43,444 bases of DNA from Candidatus Aenigmatarchaeota archaeon (GTDB lineage Archaea > Aenigmatarchaeota > Aenigmatarchaeia > JACPZZ01), in NCBI GenBank assembly GCA_016195275.1, contig JACPZZ010000010.1, positions 1-43,444 on the forward strand. The letters are read 5' to 3'. This document shows, piece after piece, positions 26,990 to 34,297 of this stretch. A program made the position numbers and the translations under genes. Position 1 is the stretch's first letter. The number at the start of each line of letters is the position of its first letter. A model generated the notes under the pieces. It saw nothing but the letters and a program-made list of their open reading frames with translations. It was not told the DNA's origin and searched no databases.

Positions 26990-27505
26990 ATGAAAAACGC
27001 GGTCATTTTGCATGGGAGTTCTTGCACACCAAATTCATATTGGTTGCCCAGCATAAAAAAATTCTTGGAGAAACAAGGTTATAGTGTCTGGGTTCCACAG
27101 CTTCCCAACCCGGAAGCCCCAGACTTAAAAATACAACTGCCATTTGTTCTGAAAAATGCGACTTTTAACAATGAAACCATAATTATCGGGCATTCTTCCG
27201 GTTGTCCATTAATTCTGAGTGTTTTAGAGAGCATTGATGTAAAAATAAATAAAGCCATTCTAGTGGCAGGCTATGCCAGGAAACCCGAGAAAATGTACGA
27301 ACCATCACTAAAAAAAGAAGAACAGGATGCAGAGCCAATACTACAAGCAAAATATAATTGGGAAAAGATCAAACAAAACGCCGGGGAGCTGTATTTTATA
27401 AATTCTGATAACGATCCTTGGGGATGTGACGATGATGAAGGCGAGTATATGTTTAGAAATTTGGGCGGAACACTAATCATCCGTCACGGAGAAGGTCATA
27501 TTTAG
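26990..27505 (+). CDS. RBBP9/YdeN-like serine hydrolase
   Basis: 171 residues, alpha/beta-hydrolase fold of the small RBBP9/YdeN group. VILHGSS at the start gives the oxyanion loop; GHSSG (67-71) is the nucleophile elbow with Ser 69. Asp 142 in NDNDPWG-like context (SDNDPWG) and His 170 (GEGHI) complete the triad. The protein ends one residue after the catalytic His, about 20 residues shorter than the family usually is, so a C-terminal helix is missing. Substrate unknown. It shares AT-rich composition with the Fic gene and ends 3 bases from the convergent ychF gene, so it may have arrived with Fic. Confidence 0.78.
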   Translation: MKNAVILHGSSCTPNSYWLPSIKKFLEKQGYSVWVPQLPNPEAPDLKIQLPFVLKNATFNNETIIIGHSSGCPLILSVLESIDVKINKAILVAGYARKPEKMYEPSLKKEEQDAEPILQAKYNWEKIKQNAGELYFINSDNDPWGCDDDEGEYMFRNLGGTLIIRHGEGHI

Positions 27506-27508
27506 TAA

Positions 27509-28624
27509 TTATTTCCCAGCTATAATTTTTATCACGTCGCCCTTTTTCAGAATATAGTTTTCTTTCACCTTCATTTTTTTGCGCGCGTCGACCGCGGCAA
27601 TGAAGTTTTTCGCCAGATCGGTGTGTATTATCGATGCGAATTCTTTGGCCGTTGTTCCCAAAGGCACGAGATAAACGTCCGGCAATACACGGCCGTTTGA
27701 ATCCGACCAGTTGTTTTCATTTTGTACCGGGTACACTTCGATGCAGTTTAGCAATGAGAAAACGGCGCGTTCAACGCATTTTTCAATGCCGGTAGACCCG
27801 TACGATTCTATGAATTTTTTGACTTTTTCCAGCGCGTTGCGCTGTTGGTCGTTCGCATTATCGTAAATCAAAAGTCCGCCATTTTCGTATTTAGCCAACC
27901 CTTTTGAGGAAGCCAAATTAATAACTATTTCCAACTCTGCGGAGCATGGCACAATTTCACTTTCCGATATTTTAGTTATGCGCCCGAAATTTTTCGATGA
28001 TCCCGGAAGATCCATTTTGTTCGCGGCAATTAACATGGGTTTTGTGCGTTCACACACCAGACGGGCCAATTTTTCCAAGTCTTTTCCCGCGTCTTTTATG
28101 CATTGCGATATGATTTCATTTTTTGGGGTGAAGCCGGTAAGCTGTTTAATGATAATGGAATCGTCGGATTTGGCCCACACTTTTTCTATTATACCCTTTA
28201 CCCAGAGTTCTATTTCTTCCCGCAGCCAGTTTATGTCTTCCAGCGGGTCGTGGTTGTCTGTCGGTAAGCCGTTTTCATCGGTTTTGCCGCTCATATCTAC
28301 AATGTGTATCAATGCATCGGCCTGGCGCAAATCGTCGAGAAATTTATTTCCCCTTCCGCGTCCAAGATGCGCGCCAGGCACCAGACCAGCGACATCCAGC
28401 ACCTTTACAGGTATCAGCCTTGTGCCGTCAACGCAATCGGAATTGTTCGGGTTGCATTTTTTTCCTATTTCCGTGTGCGGGCATTTTGTTTTAACAAAAG
28501 TTGCGCCTTTGTTCGGTTCGACAGTTGTGAAAGGGTAGGGTGCGATCTTGACGTCCATCATCGTCAACGCTTTGAAAAAAGACGATTTGCCGCATGAGGG
28601 TTTGCCCACCAAGCCTATCATCAT
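27509..28624 (-). CDS. ychF: YchF/Obg-family P-loop NTPase with TGS domain
   Basis: About 371 residues. G1 motif GLVGKPSCGKSS at the N-terminus, switch region PYPFTTVEPNKG, G3 DVAGLVPGAHLGRGRGNKFL, and NKMD near residue 200. The C-terminal TGS domain ends VKENYILKKGDVIKIIAGK. The archaeal YchF group is ribosome-associated and, outside archaea, often prefers ATP. The ATG at 28624 overlaps the NAD kinase stop (ATGA) and is preferred over an in-frame ATG at 28645. A short Cys-rich insert (CPHTEIGKKCNPNNSDC) follows the switch, as in archaeal members. Probably co-transcribed with NAD kinase. Confidence 0.93.
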   Translation of the reverse strand: MMIGLVGKPSCGKSSFFKALTMMDVKIAPYPFTTVEPNKGATFVKTKCPHTEIGKKCNPNNSDCVDGTRLIPVKVLDVAGLVPGAHLGRGRGNKFLDDLRQADALIHIVDMSGKTDENGLPTDNHDPLEDINWLREEIELWVKGIIEKVWAKSDDSIIIKQLTGFTPKNEIISQCIKDAGKDLEKLARLVCERTKPMLIAANKMDLPGSSKNFGRITKISESEIVPCSAELEIVINLASSKGLAKYENGGLLIYDNANDQQRNALEKVKKFIESYGSTGIEKCVERAVFSLLNCIEVYPVQNENNWSDSNGRVLPDVYLVPLGTTAKEFASIIHTDLAKNFIAAVDARKKMKVKENYILKKGDVIKIIAGK

Positions 28625-29337
28625 ATTCCAACGATCCTTCGCCATTTTGTATAGAAAGGGGTTTTGAGGGATATGACCTTGGCACTTTTTCCTGATTTGA
28701 AGATTTCAAGGTATCTTTTCACAGCCGGCAGTTTTTTTCCGTCAGCGAAAGCCTGCGCCCCGTGCCGTTTGAAAACGATCTTTGCAGAGCCTTCAAACAC
28801 GACAGGTTTGTTGAGGCCGTGGGGATTGAGAGGTGTAAAAACCAGGCTTTGTGATGCCAGATCCAAAACAGGCCCGCCTGAGGATATGTTGTACGCCGTC
28901 GAGCCGGCGGGCGTCGCTATAATGCCGCCGTCGGCTACAACATTTTCGTAGAACAGCACATTGTTGACAAATAAATCGAATCTTAAAGCCTCTTCCGTCC
29001 TGCGGAAAAAACCTATTTCGTTGAAACCCGATAATCTTTGTTTTTCCGTCCTGCCTTCGAGCATTGGGTATTTTATTATGGAAAAGCCGCCGGCCTTTAT
29101 TTTTTGCGCCATTTTTTCAAATTCGGATGCGCCGCCTTCTGCGAGCACGCCTTTGCTGTTTCCGCTGCGTATGCAAAGCACAGGTTTGTTTGTCCGTGCA
29201 CCCTCCCTGAAAGCCCTGAGGAACGTGCCGTCGCCGCCGACTGCCACGATAGCGTCCAACTTCACGCTTTTCAGCAATTTAACGATAGCAGGTTTAATAC
29301 TCTTATGTTTTTTGTTGCTAAAGATTGTTGCGGCCAT
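28621..29337 (-). CDS. nadK: NAD kinase
   Basis: About 238 residues. VAVGGDGTFLRAFR is the NAD/ATP-binding GGDG motif with the catalytic Asp. Further conserved segments are FNEIGFFRRT, DGGIIATPAGSTAYNISSGGP and FADGKKLP. It phosphorylates NAD to NADP using ATP or polyphosphate. ATG at 29337 gives MAATIFSNKKHKSIKPAI, a typical first strand, and a TTATTAATTA TATA-like element lies about 25 bases upstream. An ATG at 29355 is the alternative. It is divergent from the KH-domain gene, so one AT-rich patch (29357-29366) may serve both. The stop overlaps the ychF start. Confidence 0.92.
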   Translation of the reverse strand: MAATIFSNKKHKSIKPAIVKLLKSVKLDAIVAVGGDGTFLRAFREGARTNKPVLCIRSGNSKGVLAEGGASEFEKMAQKIKAGGFSIIKYPMLEGRTEKQRLSGFNEIGFFRRTEEALRFDLFVNNVLFYENVVADGGIIATPAGSTAYNISSGGPVLDLASQSLVFTPLNPHGLNKPVVFEGSAKIVFKRHGAQAFADGKKLPAVKRYLEIFKSGKSAKVISLKTPFYTKWRRIVGI

Positions 29338-29378
29338 AAGGTAAAGATGAGACATGATAATTAATAAGTGTGGTTTTG

Positions 29379-29879
29379 ATGAGAACGCCAATATGCTCTG
29401 TTTGCCTGCAGTCCGACATACTTTGCAAAAGCTGCGCCAGAAACATCGAGGCCGGAAAAATCAGCGCCTTGGGAGCGGGCATAATAAAAAATTTATACGA
29501 GTTGTCCAGGAAAGTAAAATCCGTAGACAGTGTTAACATAGAAAAGGTACTTGATTTCGACAGCCTTGTGGTTATTATCTGCCAGAAATCCGACGTACCG
29601 AACCTGGTGGGCAGGGGAGGAAGAATAACCGGCGAGCTGAGGAAAAAATTCGGAAAACAGATAAAGGTCATAGGCAGGGACCAGTACAAGCAAATGATAG
29701 CGGATCTTGTGTTTCCCGCGAGGATAGAGGGGATAGGAAAGCTCTATTCAGGGGGGGTCGAAAGCCTGAAAATAAACGTGCAAAAAAACCAATTGATGAA
29801 ACTTCCGGCGAAAAGGGAGGATTTGCTGAAGGCGGCCGCGGAAATTTCAGGTATGAAAGTCGAATTTGCGAATCAATAG
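29379..29879 (+). CDS. Archaeal NusA-like KH-domain protein with zinc-binding motif
   Basis: About 166 residues. The N-terminus MRTPICSVCLQSDILCKSCARN has a C-x2-C ... C-x2-C zinc motif. Two KH-type RNA-binding modules follow, with VGRGGRITGELRKKFGKQIKV as the GxxG loop. This matches the short archaeal NusA-like KH proteins thought to bind RNA during transcription or translation. ATG at 29379 is preferred over an in-frame GTG at 29370 because the family begins near this point. The 3' end overlaps the convergent coiled-coil gene by 7 bases. Confidence 0.85.
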   Translation: MRTPICSVCLQSDILCKSCARNIEAGKISALGAGIIKNLYELSRKVKSVDSVNIEKVLDFDSLVVIICQKSDVPNLVGRGGRITGELRKKFGKQIKVIGRDQYKQMIADLVFPARIEGIGKLYSGGVESLKINVQKNQLMKLPAKREDLLKAAAEISGMKVEFANQ

Positions 29880-30268
29880 GGTTTCCTATAATGGCTTTCC
29901 AGCATGTCGATCTTTTCACCCAACACCCTTAACTGCGCCTTGACAGCTTCTATCTCTGCAAGTATGAGGTCTATCTTCGGACCTGATTCCGCAGGCCTCT
30001 GCGCAGGCTGGTTAGCCGCAGGGTAGGTTGGTACGGCCGGTGGAAAAGGATAATTTTGCCGCGCTGCCGGAATCTGCGGTTCTCGCAGGGCTTCTATAGG
30101 GTTTTTCGGCGGCATGCTTTCATCGTAGCGGGACTCGTAGGATTTCAGGACGTCTTCTGACGGCAGCCGTATCTGCGGGGGTTCAATGCCTTGTTTCACA
30201 TCAGCCAGACCGGATTTTTTCGGGGCGAATTTCCTTACCGCGCCAATGACAGTGCCAAAAAAACTCAT
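29873..30268 (-). CDS. Uncharacterised protein with Pro-rich linker and C-terminal coiled coil
   Basis: 131 residues; family not recognised. Residues 1-20 include a short hydrophobic and basic start (MSFFGTVIGAVRKFAPKKSG). Residues about 25-95 are proline-rich and probably disordered. The C-terminal 30 residues (KIDLILAEIEAVKAQLRVLG and after) form a heptad-like coiled coil. ATG at 30268 was chosen over a TTG one codon upstream. The TnpB element begins about 15 bases before the start, so the promoter may lie in element DNA. The two genes beyond the element (31519, 32019) point the same way and may have been its upstream partners before insertion. Function unknown. Confidence 0.7.
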   Translation of the reverse strand: MSFFGTVIGAVRKFAPKKSGLADVKQGIEPPQIRLPSEDVLKSYESRYDESMPPKNPIEALREPQIPAARQNYPFPPAVPTYPAANQPAQRPAESGPKIDLILAEIEAVKAQLRVLGEKIDMLESHYRKPY

Positions 30269-30284
30269 CAAACCGCCCCAAGGA

Positions 30285-31516
30285 CACCCACACCATTCAT
30301 TGGTGGGAGGAATTGAGCATATCGGAATACTGTAACCGAAATGTTTAAACCTTTACGTACACGATTATAACTATGTTGGGCAGGGTAACAGTCAATGTTC
30401 GTGTCCCATCCGATGATGCTGTTCTGAAAACCATAAAAATCTACAATAGAGGGCTGCAACATTGTATTGATGTCGCTTGGAAGAAGCGGATAAGGAACAA
30501 CATCAAGTTGCACCCTTTCGTCTATAAAGAGATCAGGGGTTTCGGTCTGCAAAGCCAGCTCGCTGTTGCCTGCATCAAACAGGCTTGCGGAATGGTCAAG
30601 AGGGCCAAGAGCAAACCCGCAATCAACAGCTTTTCTATGCGATATAATTCTCCGAGAAGTTTCTCTTTTAAGCATGGAATCCTTGGTCTTTCTACAATTG
30701 AGGGCCGAAAGAAATTTAATATCACGCTTCCCGAATACGCCAAGAAATACATCGCTTGGGAAATTGATGAAAGCGTTCTTTGGTCGGACAGAAAAAACAG
30801 GATTTTCTTCGGCTTGTGCCTTTCCAAAGATATTGACATCCCGATACGCTCTGCTCAACACAGGCAAGTTCTGGGTGTCGATGTCGGAATAAAACATCTT
30901 GCCGTCACATCCGATGGCAAATTCTACGGAACCGTCATCCCTAAGATGCGCAGGCATCAGGAACATATTGCTTCCCTGCAGAGCAAAGGAACGAAGTCTG
31001 CCAGAAGGCACCTCAAAAAGGTCTCTGGCAGGTGGAAACGTTTTATGCGGTGGAAGAACCATAACATTAGCAGGGAAATCGTAAACAGTTTGGGAGAAGG
31101 CAGTATAGTCGCATTGGAAGGAATAACAAACATTCGTTCCAACAAGGGCAGGAAATTCAATAGGCAATTGCATTCGTGGGCTTTCAGGCAACTGCAAAGC
31201 TATATTGAATACAAAGCTATTCAAAGAGGCTGCTTGGTTGCCTATATCAATCCACGATATACAAGTCAAACCTGCCGAATCTGCAATGAAATCGGGACAA
31301 GAAACAAAGGATTTTTCCTTTGCAACTCCTGCGGTTATTCCTGCAACGCCGACCTTAACGCCTCTTTCAACATCAAAAACAGGGTCAAGCCACTGGCTAT
31401 GGCCTTCGGGCTGAATGTAAACCAGCCTATCGTAGCAAGCGGTGGATTTCTTAATGTTAAACATTTTGAATCTCCTGATCTTAGTTACAATGCCCACAGG
31501 TTTTAGTTGTGGGTAA
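30285..31516 (+). mobile_element. IS200/IS605-type element carrying tnpB only
   Basis: The left end is a hairpin (CCCAC.CCA/TGGTGGG, 30287-30307) followed by GGGAGGAATTGAGCATATC. The right end is a hairpin with CCCACA/TGTGGG arms (31493-31513). The single gene is tnpB; there is no tnpA, so transposition would need an enzyme in trans. The element separates minus-strand genes at 29873 and 31519. The left end matches those at 5197 and 32575 and thereby defines the element family. Exact cleavage points are not determined. Confidence 0.75.
30373..31506 (+). CDS. tnpB: TnpB, IS200/IS605-family RNA-guided nuclease (complete)
   Basis: 377 residues, apparently full length. RuvC-like motifs: VLGVDVGIKHLAV (Asp), IVALEGI (Glu), and CNADLNASFNI (Asp). 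The zinc ribbon CRICNE ... CNSCG lies before the last motif. The N-terminal domain (MLGRVTVNVRVPSDDAVLKT and after) is the usual helical recognition part. The stop codon (31504-31506) lies in the loop of the right-end hairpin, as in the copy at the window start. TTATAACT lies directly before the ATG. The guide RNA would be expected from the 3' end of the gene and the right end. It differs greatly from the first copy, so the two are separate lineages. Confidence 0.93.
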   Translation: MLGRVTVNVRVPSDDAVLKTIKIYNRGLQHCIDVAWKKRIRNNIKLHPFVYKEIRGFGLQSQLAVACIKQACGMVKRAKSKPAINSFSMRYNSPRSFSFKHGILGLSTIEGRKKFNITLPEYAKKYIAWEIDESVLWSDRKNRIFFGLCLSKDIDIPIRSAQHRQVLGVDVGIKHLAVTSDGKFYGTVIPKMRRHQEHIASLQSKGTKSARRHLKKVSGRWKRFMRWKNHNISREIVNSLGEGSIVALEGITNIRSNKGRKFNRQLHSWAFRQLQSYIEYKAIQRGCLVAYINPRYTSQTCRICNEIGTRNKGFFLCNSCGYSCNADLNASFNIKNRVKPLAMAFGLNVNQPIVASGGFLNVKHFESPDLSYNAHRF

Positions 31517-31518
31517 GT

Positions 31519-32022
31519 TTACCGCGAAACCTTTTCCGGAAGACTGAACGCACTCCTAAGTTCGTTAAGCGTCATGTTCATCCTTTCTTCGTTGCGCTTA
31601 AGCATTGCGATCCTGCGCGCCTTATAAAAATAATTCAAATAGACAAGCAAAACCAGCTTCACAAACGGGTTGCTGTATTCGAAATCGGTTTGTAGTTGGG
31701 CGTACATCATCATGCGTACCGTGCCTTGTTTTGTCTCAGCGTGCTGCTTTCCCTGGTAGCGAATGTTTATCAGCAGGTTTGTAAACCCGTCCTCCTCCCT
31801 CCTGAAATCGATTTCGGTGAAAAAGGTCCTGACAACGTCTGTTACATCCCAGCGTATATCTTTTTGCGTCCAGCGTGTACCGCTGATTTCGAAATACTGG
31901 CGTATTAGAGAGTTTGCCTGGTTTACCATTTTCCACGGATCCGGGCCTGTGTAAACCATGTCAATTTCCCTATGAGGTGCGAACAAATCGTCTGCGATAC
32001 GCCATCTTGGCATCCAAATCAT
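31519..32022 (-). CDS. Uncharacterised protein, paralogous to its upstream neighbour
   Basis: 167 residues, family not recognised. It shares a pattern with the protein encoded just upstream (32019-32546): a YTGPDPWKM/YRGPKPERF-type segment, a conserved Trp, a region ending LQTDFEY (neighbour: LRTEYPQ), then a FYKARRIAML-type (neighbour FYKTQRLKYL) amphipathic helix near the C-terminus. The start ATG overlaps the neighbour's stop (ATGA), so both are translated together. The stop lies 6 bases beyond the right hairpin of the TnpB element; the insertion may have trimmed the C-terminus. Possibly a heteromeric pair; function unknown. Confidence 0.72.
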   Translation of the reverse strand: MIWMPRWRIADDLFAPHREIDMVYTGPDPWKMVNQANSLIRQYFEISGTRWTQKDIRWDVTDVVRTFFTEIDFRREEDGFTNLLINIRYQGKQHAETKQGTVRMMMYAQLQTDFEYSNPFVKLVLLVYLNYFYKARRIAMLKRNEERMNMTLNELRSAFSLPEKVSR

Positions 32023-32546
32023 CCTTTGCCAGGTTCAACTACCCTGAATTCTTCGAAAGCCTTTTTGAGCTCTATCTCCATGTTCCTTATCAGGGCACGG
32101 CCTTCGTGGAGATATTTCAACCGCTGCGTTTTGTAGAATATAGTGTGCCACAGCATCCTTATCATTTCGTAAAATATGCTCCTCTGCCACAAAGTGTCCT
32201 GAGGGTATTCTGTTCTCAATGTACCGAACAAGCGCACGCGCGCCCCGCCTTCGCCTTTTGTGCTTTGGCCGGCTAATTCGACAGACATGCGGAAATACGT
32301 GAACCTGTCCAGCGGCTTTGAGATTTCCCAGAAGACATCGAATTTCTGCGTGTCGCCCACGTTATCCCATTTGAACGTACGCTCCTGCACCTGGCCGCGG
32401 TCGACAGCATAAACGAGCGGTATAAGCTCTGACAGGCGTGTGTAGAACCGCTCCGGCTTCGGACCGCGGTAGTTCATTACGAGGTAGTACGGGTCAAATC
32501 GTATGAACGGATCTTCGATAACAAGCTTTGTCCTTGCAATTACCAT
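32019..32546 (-). CDS. Uncharacterised protein, first gene of the paralogous pair
   Basis: 175 residues, family not recognised. It has no clear signal peptide; a hydrophobic helix (WQRSIFYEMIRMLWHTIFYK) near residues 120-140 could attach it to a membrane. The two-gene unit reads toward the TnpB element. The start codon is about 25 bases from the left end of a small tnpB-less element (32570-32837), whose insertion probably changed the promoter. The conserved pattern with the downstream protein suggests duplication. Large unknown genes beyond the element (34298, 36310) are on the opposite strand; a link is possible but not shown. Confidence 0.72.
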   Translation of the reverse strand: MVIARTKLVIEDPFIRFDPYYLVMNYRGPKPERFYTRLSELIPLVYAVDRGQVQERTFKWDNVGDTQKFDVFWEISKPLDRFTYFRMSVELAGQSTKGEGGARVRLFGTLRTEYPQDTLWQRSIFYEMIRMLWHTIFYKTQRLKYLHEGRALIRNMEIELKKAFEEFRVVEPGKG

Positions 32547-32569
32547 TCCAGAACCTCACACTCTGTCGC

Positions 32570-32837
32570 AAGGAAGCCTACGCCATTAATGGATGGGAGG
32601 AATTGCGACATTATATCGGAACTCTGCATATCATACATTTTATATACGCCTTTTTTCCATATATTTTTGAACCAATGGAGCGGAGAAATCCAGTTTTCCA
32701 TTGGCGGATTCGCGGTCAGCCGAGTCGGTTATCCCGATGTTATCATTGGCAGAGGGAACGGTGTTCCTAATGACTCCGATTTTGAAGGGACTTAAATTGG
32801 TATCCATAAGACCAACCCACATTATTCATTAGTGGGT
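32570..32837. mobile_element. tnpB-less IS200/IS605-type minielement (about 270 bp)
   Basis: It fills most of a gene-free 32547-32938 gap. The left end is a degenerate hairpin, then GATGGGAGGAATTGCGACAT and ATATCGGAA, close to the left end of the TnpB element at 30287. The right end is a hairpin (CCCAC.../...GTGGG, 32816-32836) followed by TAGCTGAC. No tnpB or other gene lies inside. Such ends without genes are known as palindrome-associated elements that are moved in trans. From 32838 to 32938 there is only an AT-rich promoter-like region (TTAATAATTA at 32898-32907) for the membrane-protein gene. Confidence 0.62.
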
Positions 32838-32938
32838 AGCTGACTTATTATTTAATCTTCTGCCTTAAAATCTAATTGAAATCGTCCGCTTTTCGCTTAA
32901 TAATTACATGCAAGAATAATACAAAAGCAGACGATTTT

Positions 32939-33826
32939 ATGCCTTCGGATTCGGCTATGGTTAAACTCTGGGCCTGGTCGGTTGCGGCTGTCGTGCTGCT
33001 GCTTTTTTTACTGGTTAACGGGCCGCGGGGCATTTTGGACGCCTTTTCAACGCTTAGCATTGCCACCGGGCTGTTCATCATACTGGCTCTTTTTGTTATG
33101 GCCGAAGGCAAAGAGGCGGTGGGCACAGGGTTAGCCGTCGCTTCGGTGTTGATCGTAGGCGGCTTCCTCATAACCTCGACAACAGGCTTCACGGGCATAG
33201 CGACCTTTATGGTCGTTTTCAGCGCAGTGCTTATACTTGTTTATGGATTCACAGAGAAGAATAACCCGGACAAGAACATCCTGCTGCTTACGGTTGCGGC
33301 AGCCGTGGTAATATTCTTTGGGGGCGCGGCTCTTCCGCCGGAACTGAGCGTAACAGCTACGGGTTTGATGCTGATTATCACAGCTTTCGGCGTGATGACA
33401 TTCCTGTTTTCCAAGTTTTCGGATAAGGAAAGCGGCTTGAAATGGGCGTTTTTTGTGGCAACCCTTTTTGTTGCAGGCGGCTTGCTTTTCGTTTTCGCTG
33501 GATTTTTGCCGGCGTTCCTGTTTTCCCTGGCCGTACTGTTCGCTTTCAGCGCAGCAAAAATATTTCCCGGCTCCACTTCAGAGGGTAGTATAATATCCTG
33601 GACCGGAACCTCGGCTGCTGTGCTGGCAGTGTTTTTCCTTTCCACGGTGCAGGGGCTTTTCCCAGGCCTTCTAAGGGGATTTGCTCTGGTAATGCTGGCC
33701 GCAGGCCTGATAACAATAAAGTTTTTCCTAAGGATAAGCGAAAGGGAGATTCCTGGCATAACCAGTTCAGGCCTTCTTCTGGGAACCATTTTAACGCTGG
33801 CCGGGCTATATTTAATATTGTTTTAG
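32939..33826 (+). CDS. Multi-pass membrane protein of unknown function
   Basis: About 295 residues, almost entirely hydrophobic, with roughly ten membrane helices in pairs joined by short polar turns (VNGPRG, EKNNPDKN, SDKESGLK, SEREIPG). No motif I recognise. ATG at 32939 was chosen because a TATA-like TTAATAATTA lies about 36 bases upstream; an earlier in-frame ATG at 32876 precedes that promoter, and an ATG at 32957 is also possible. The next gene, a 60-residue membrane protein, starts 9 bases after the stop, so the two are co-transcribed. Transporter or structural role cannot be decided. Confidence 0.7.
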   Translation: MPSDSAMVKLWAWSVAAVVLLLFLLVNGPRGILDAFSTLSIATGLFIILALFVMAEGKEAVGTGLAVASVLIVGGFLITSTTGFTGIATFMVVFSAVLILVYGFTEKNNPDKNILLLTVAAAVVIFFGGAALPPELSVTATGLMLIITAFGVMTFLFSKFSDKESGLKWAFFVATLFVAGGLLFVFAGFLPAFLFSLAVLFAFSAAKIFPGSTSEGSIISWTGTSAAVLAVFFLSTVQGLFPGLLRGFALVMLAAGLITIKFFLRISEREIPGITSSGLLLGTILTLAGLYLILF

Positions 33827-33835
33827 TGGTGCGAA

Positions 33836-34018
33836 ATGGTCGAATTCACAAATTTTGACAGGATTTTCCTGAAAGTGCTTGGAACAATGCTTTTTGCGCT
33901 CGGCGCTTTCATGGCCGCGTATTTTCCAGCCCGCGACTATGAACCAAAGTACAGGTTTATCGGGGTTTTGGTCCCGGGGACCATGATAATCGTAGGGCTT
34001 TACCTCTGGAGCGTCTAA
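33836..34018 (+). CDS. Small two-helix membrane protein (60 residues)
   Basis: Two hydrophobic helices (about 11-29 and 40-58) joined by a charged turn (FPARDYEPKYRF). Starts at ATG after GTGGTG, 9 bases beyond the stop of the large membrane protein. A second two-helix protein of 54 residues lies 110 bp downstream and shares the order helix, YFP, acidic turn, helix, so the two look related. Function unknown. Confidence 0.62.
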   Translation: MVEFTNFDRIFLKVLGTMLFALGAFMAAYFPARDYEPKYRFIGVLVPGTMIIVGLYLWSV

Positions 34019-34040
34019 CTGAAGCATACCGCCATAGACT

Positions 34041-34072
34041 GAAGCATATCGTATACTGTATCGATATGCTTC
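34041..34072. terminator. Perfect 11-bp inverted repeat between two small membrane-protein genes
   Basis: GAAGCATATCG (34041-34051) and CGATATGCTTC (34062-34072) are perfect arms around a 10-base loop. A T6 run (34088-34093) lies further downstream, before the next promoter. GAAGCATA also occurs once more at 34021. It may be a terminator for the upstream pair or an operator for the promoter at 34105. Confidence 0.45.
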
Positions 34073-34128
34073 CAGCTTTACGCTAACTTTTTTATCAGAC
34101 GACATATATAATTATTACTTGGATAGCC

Positions 34129-34293
34129 ATGGTTTTTGAGAAAGTTGCGGGCCTGTTGCTGGTAGGCGCGGCCCTGTTCCTGATAGTTTATTTTCCGGAA
34201 ACCGAGGACTCGGAAACTTCAGGGTTCACGGCGCTGGGCATATTTATCGGGCTGTTCCTGCTTGTGATGGGAATAAGGCTGTTGCTGGGATGA
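34129..34293 (+). CDS. Small two-helix membrane protein (54 residues)
   Basis: The frame starts MVFEKVAGLLLVGAALFLIV and ends in a second helix (FTALGIFIGLFLLVMGIRLL), with an acidic turn (YFPETEDSETSG) between. It resembles the 60-residue protein upstream. TATATAATTATTA at 34105-34117 is a strong TATA box at leaderless spacing from the ATG, and no ribosome binding site is present. The stop is 4 bases before the 632-residue protein gene, so this tiny gene leads that transcript. Function unknown. Confidence 0.65.
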   Translation: MVFEKVAGLLLVGAALFLIVYFPETEDSETSGFTALGIFIGLFLLVMGIRLLLG

Positions 34294-34297
34294 GTGA

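Noticed and set aside
28625-28645. Earlier in-frame start of YchF
   Set aside because: The ATG at 28624 overlaps the NAD kinase stop and begins exactly at the family's N-terminus.
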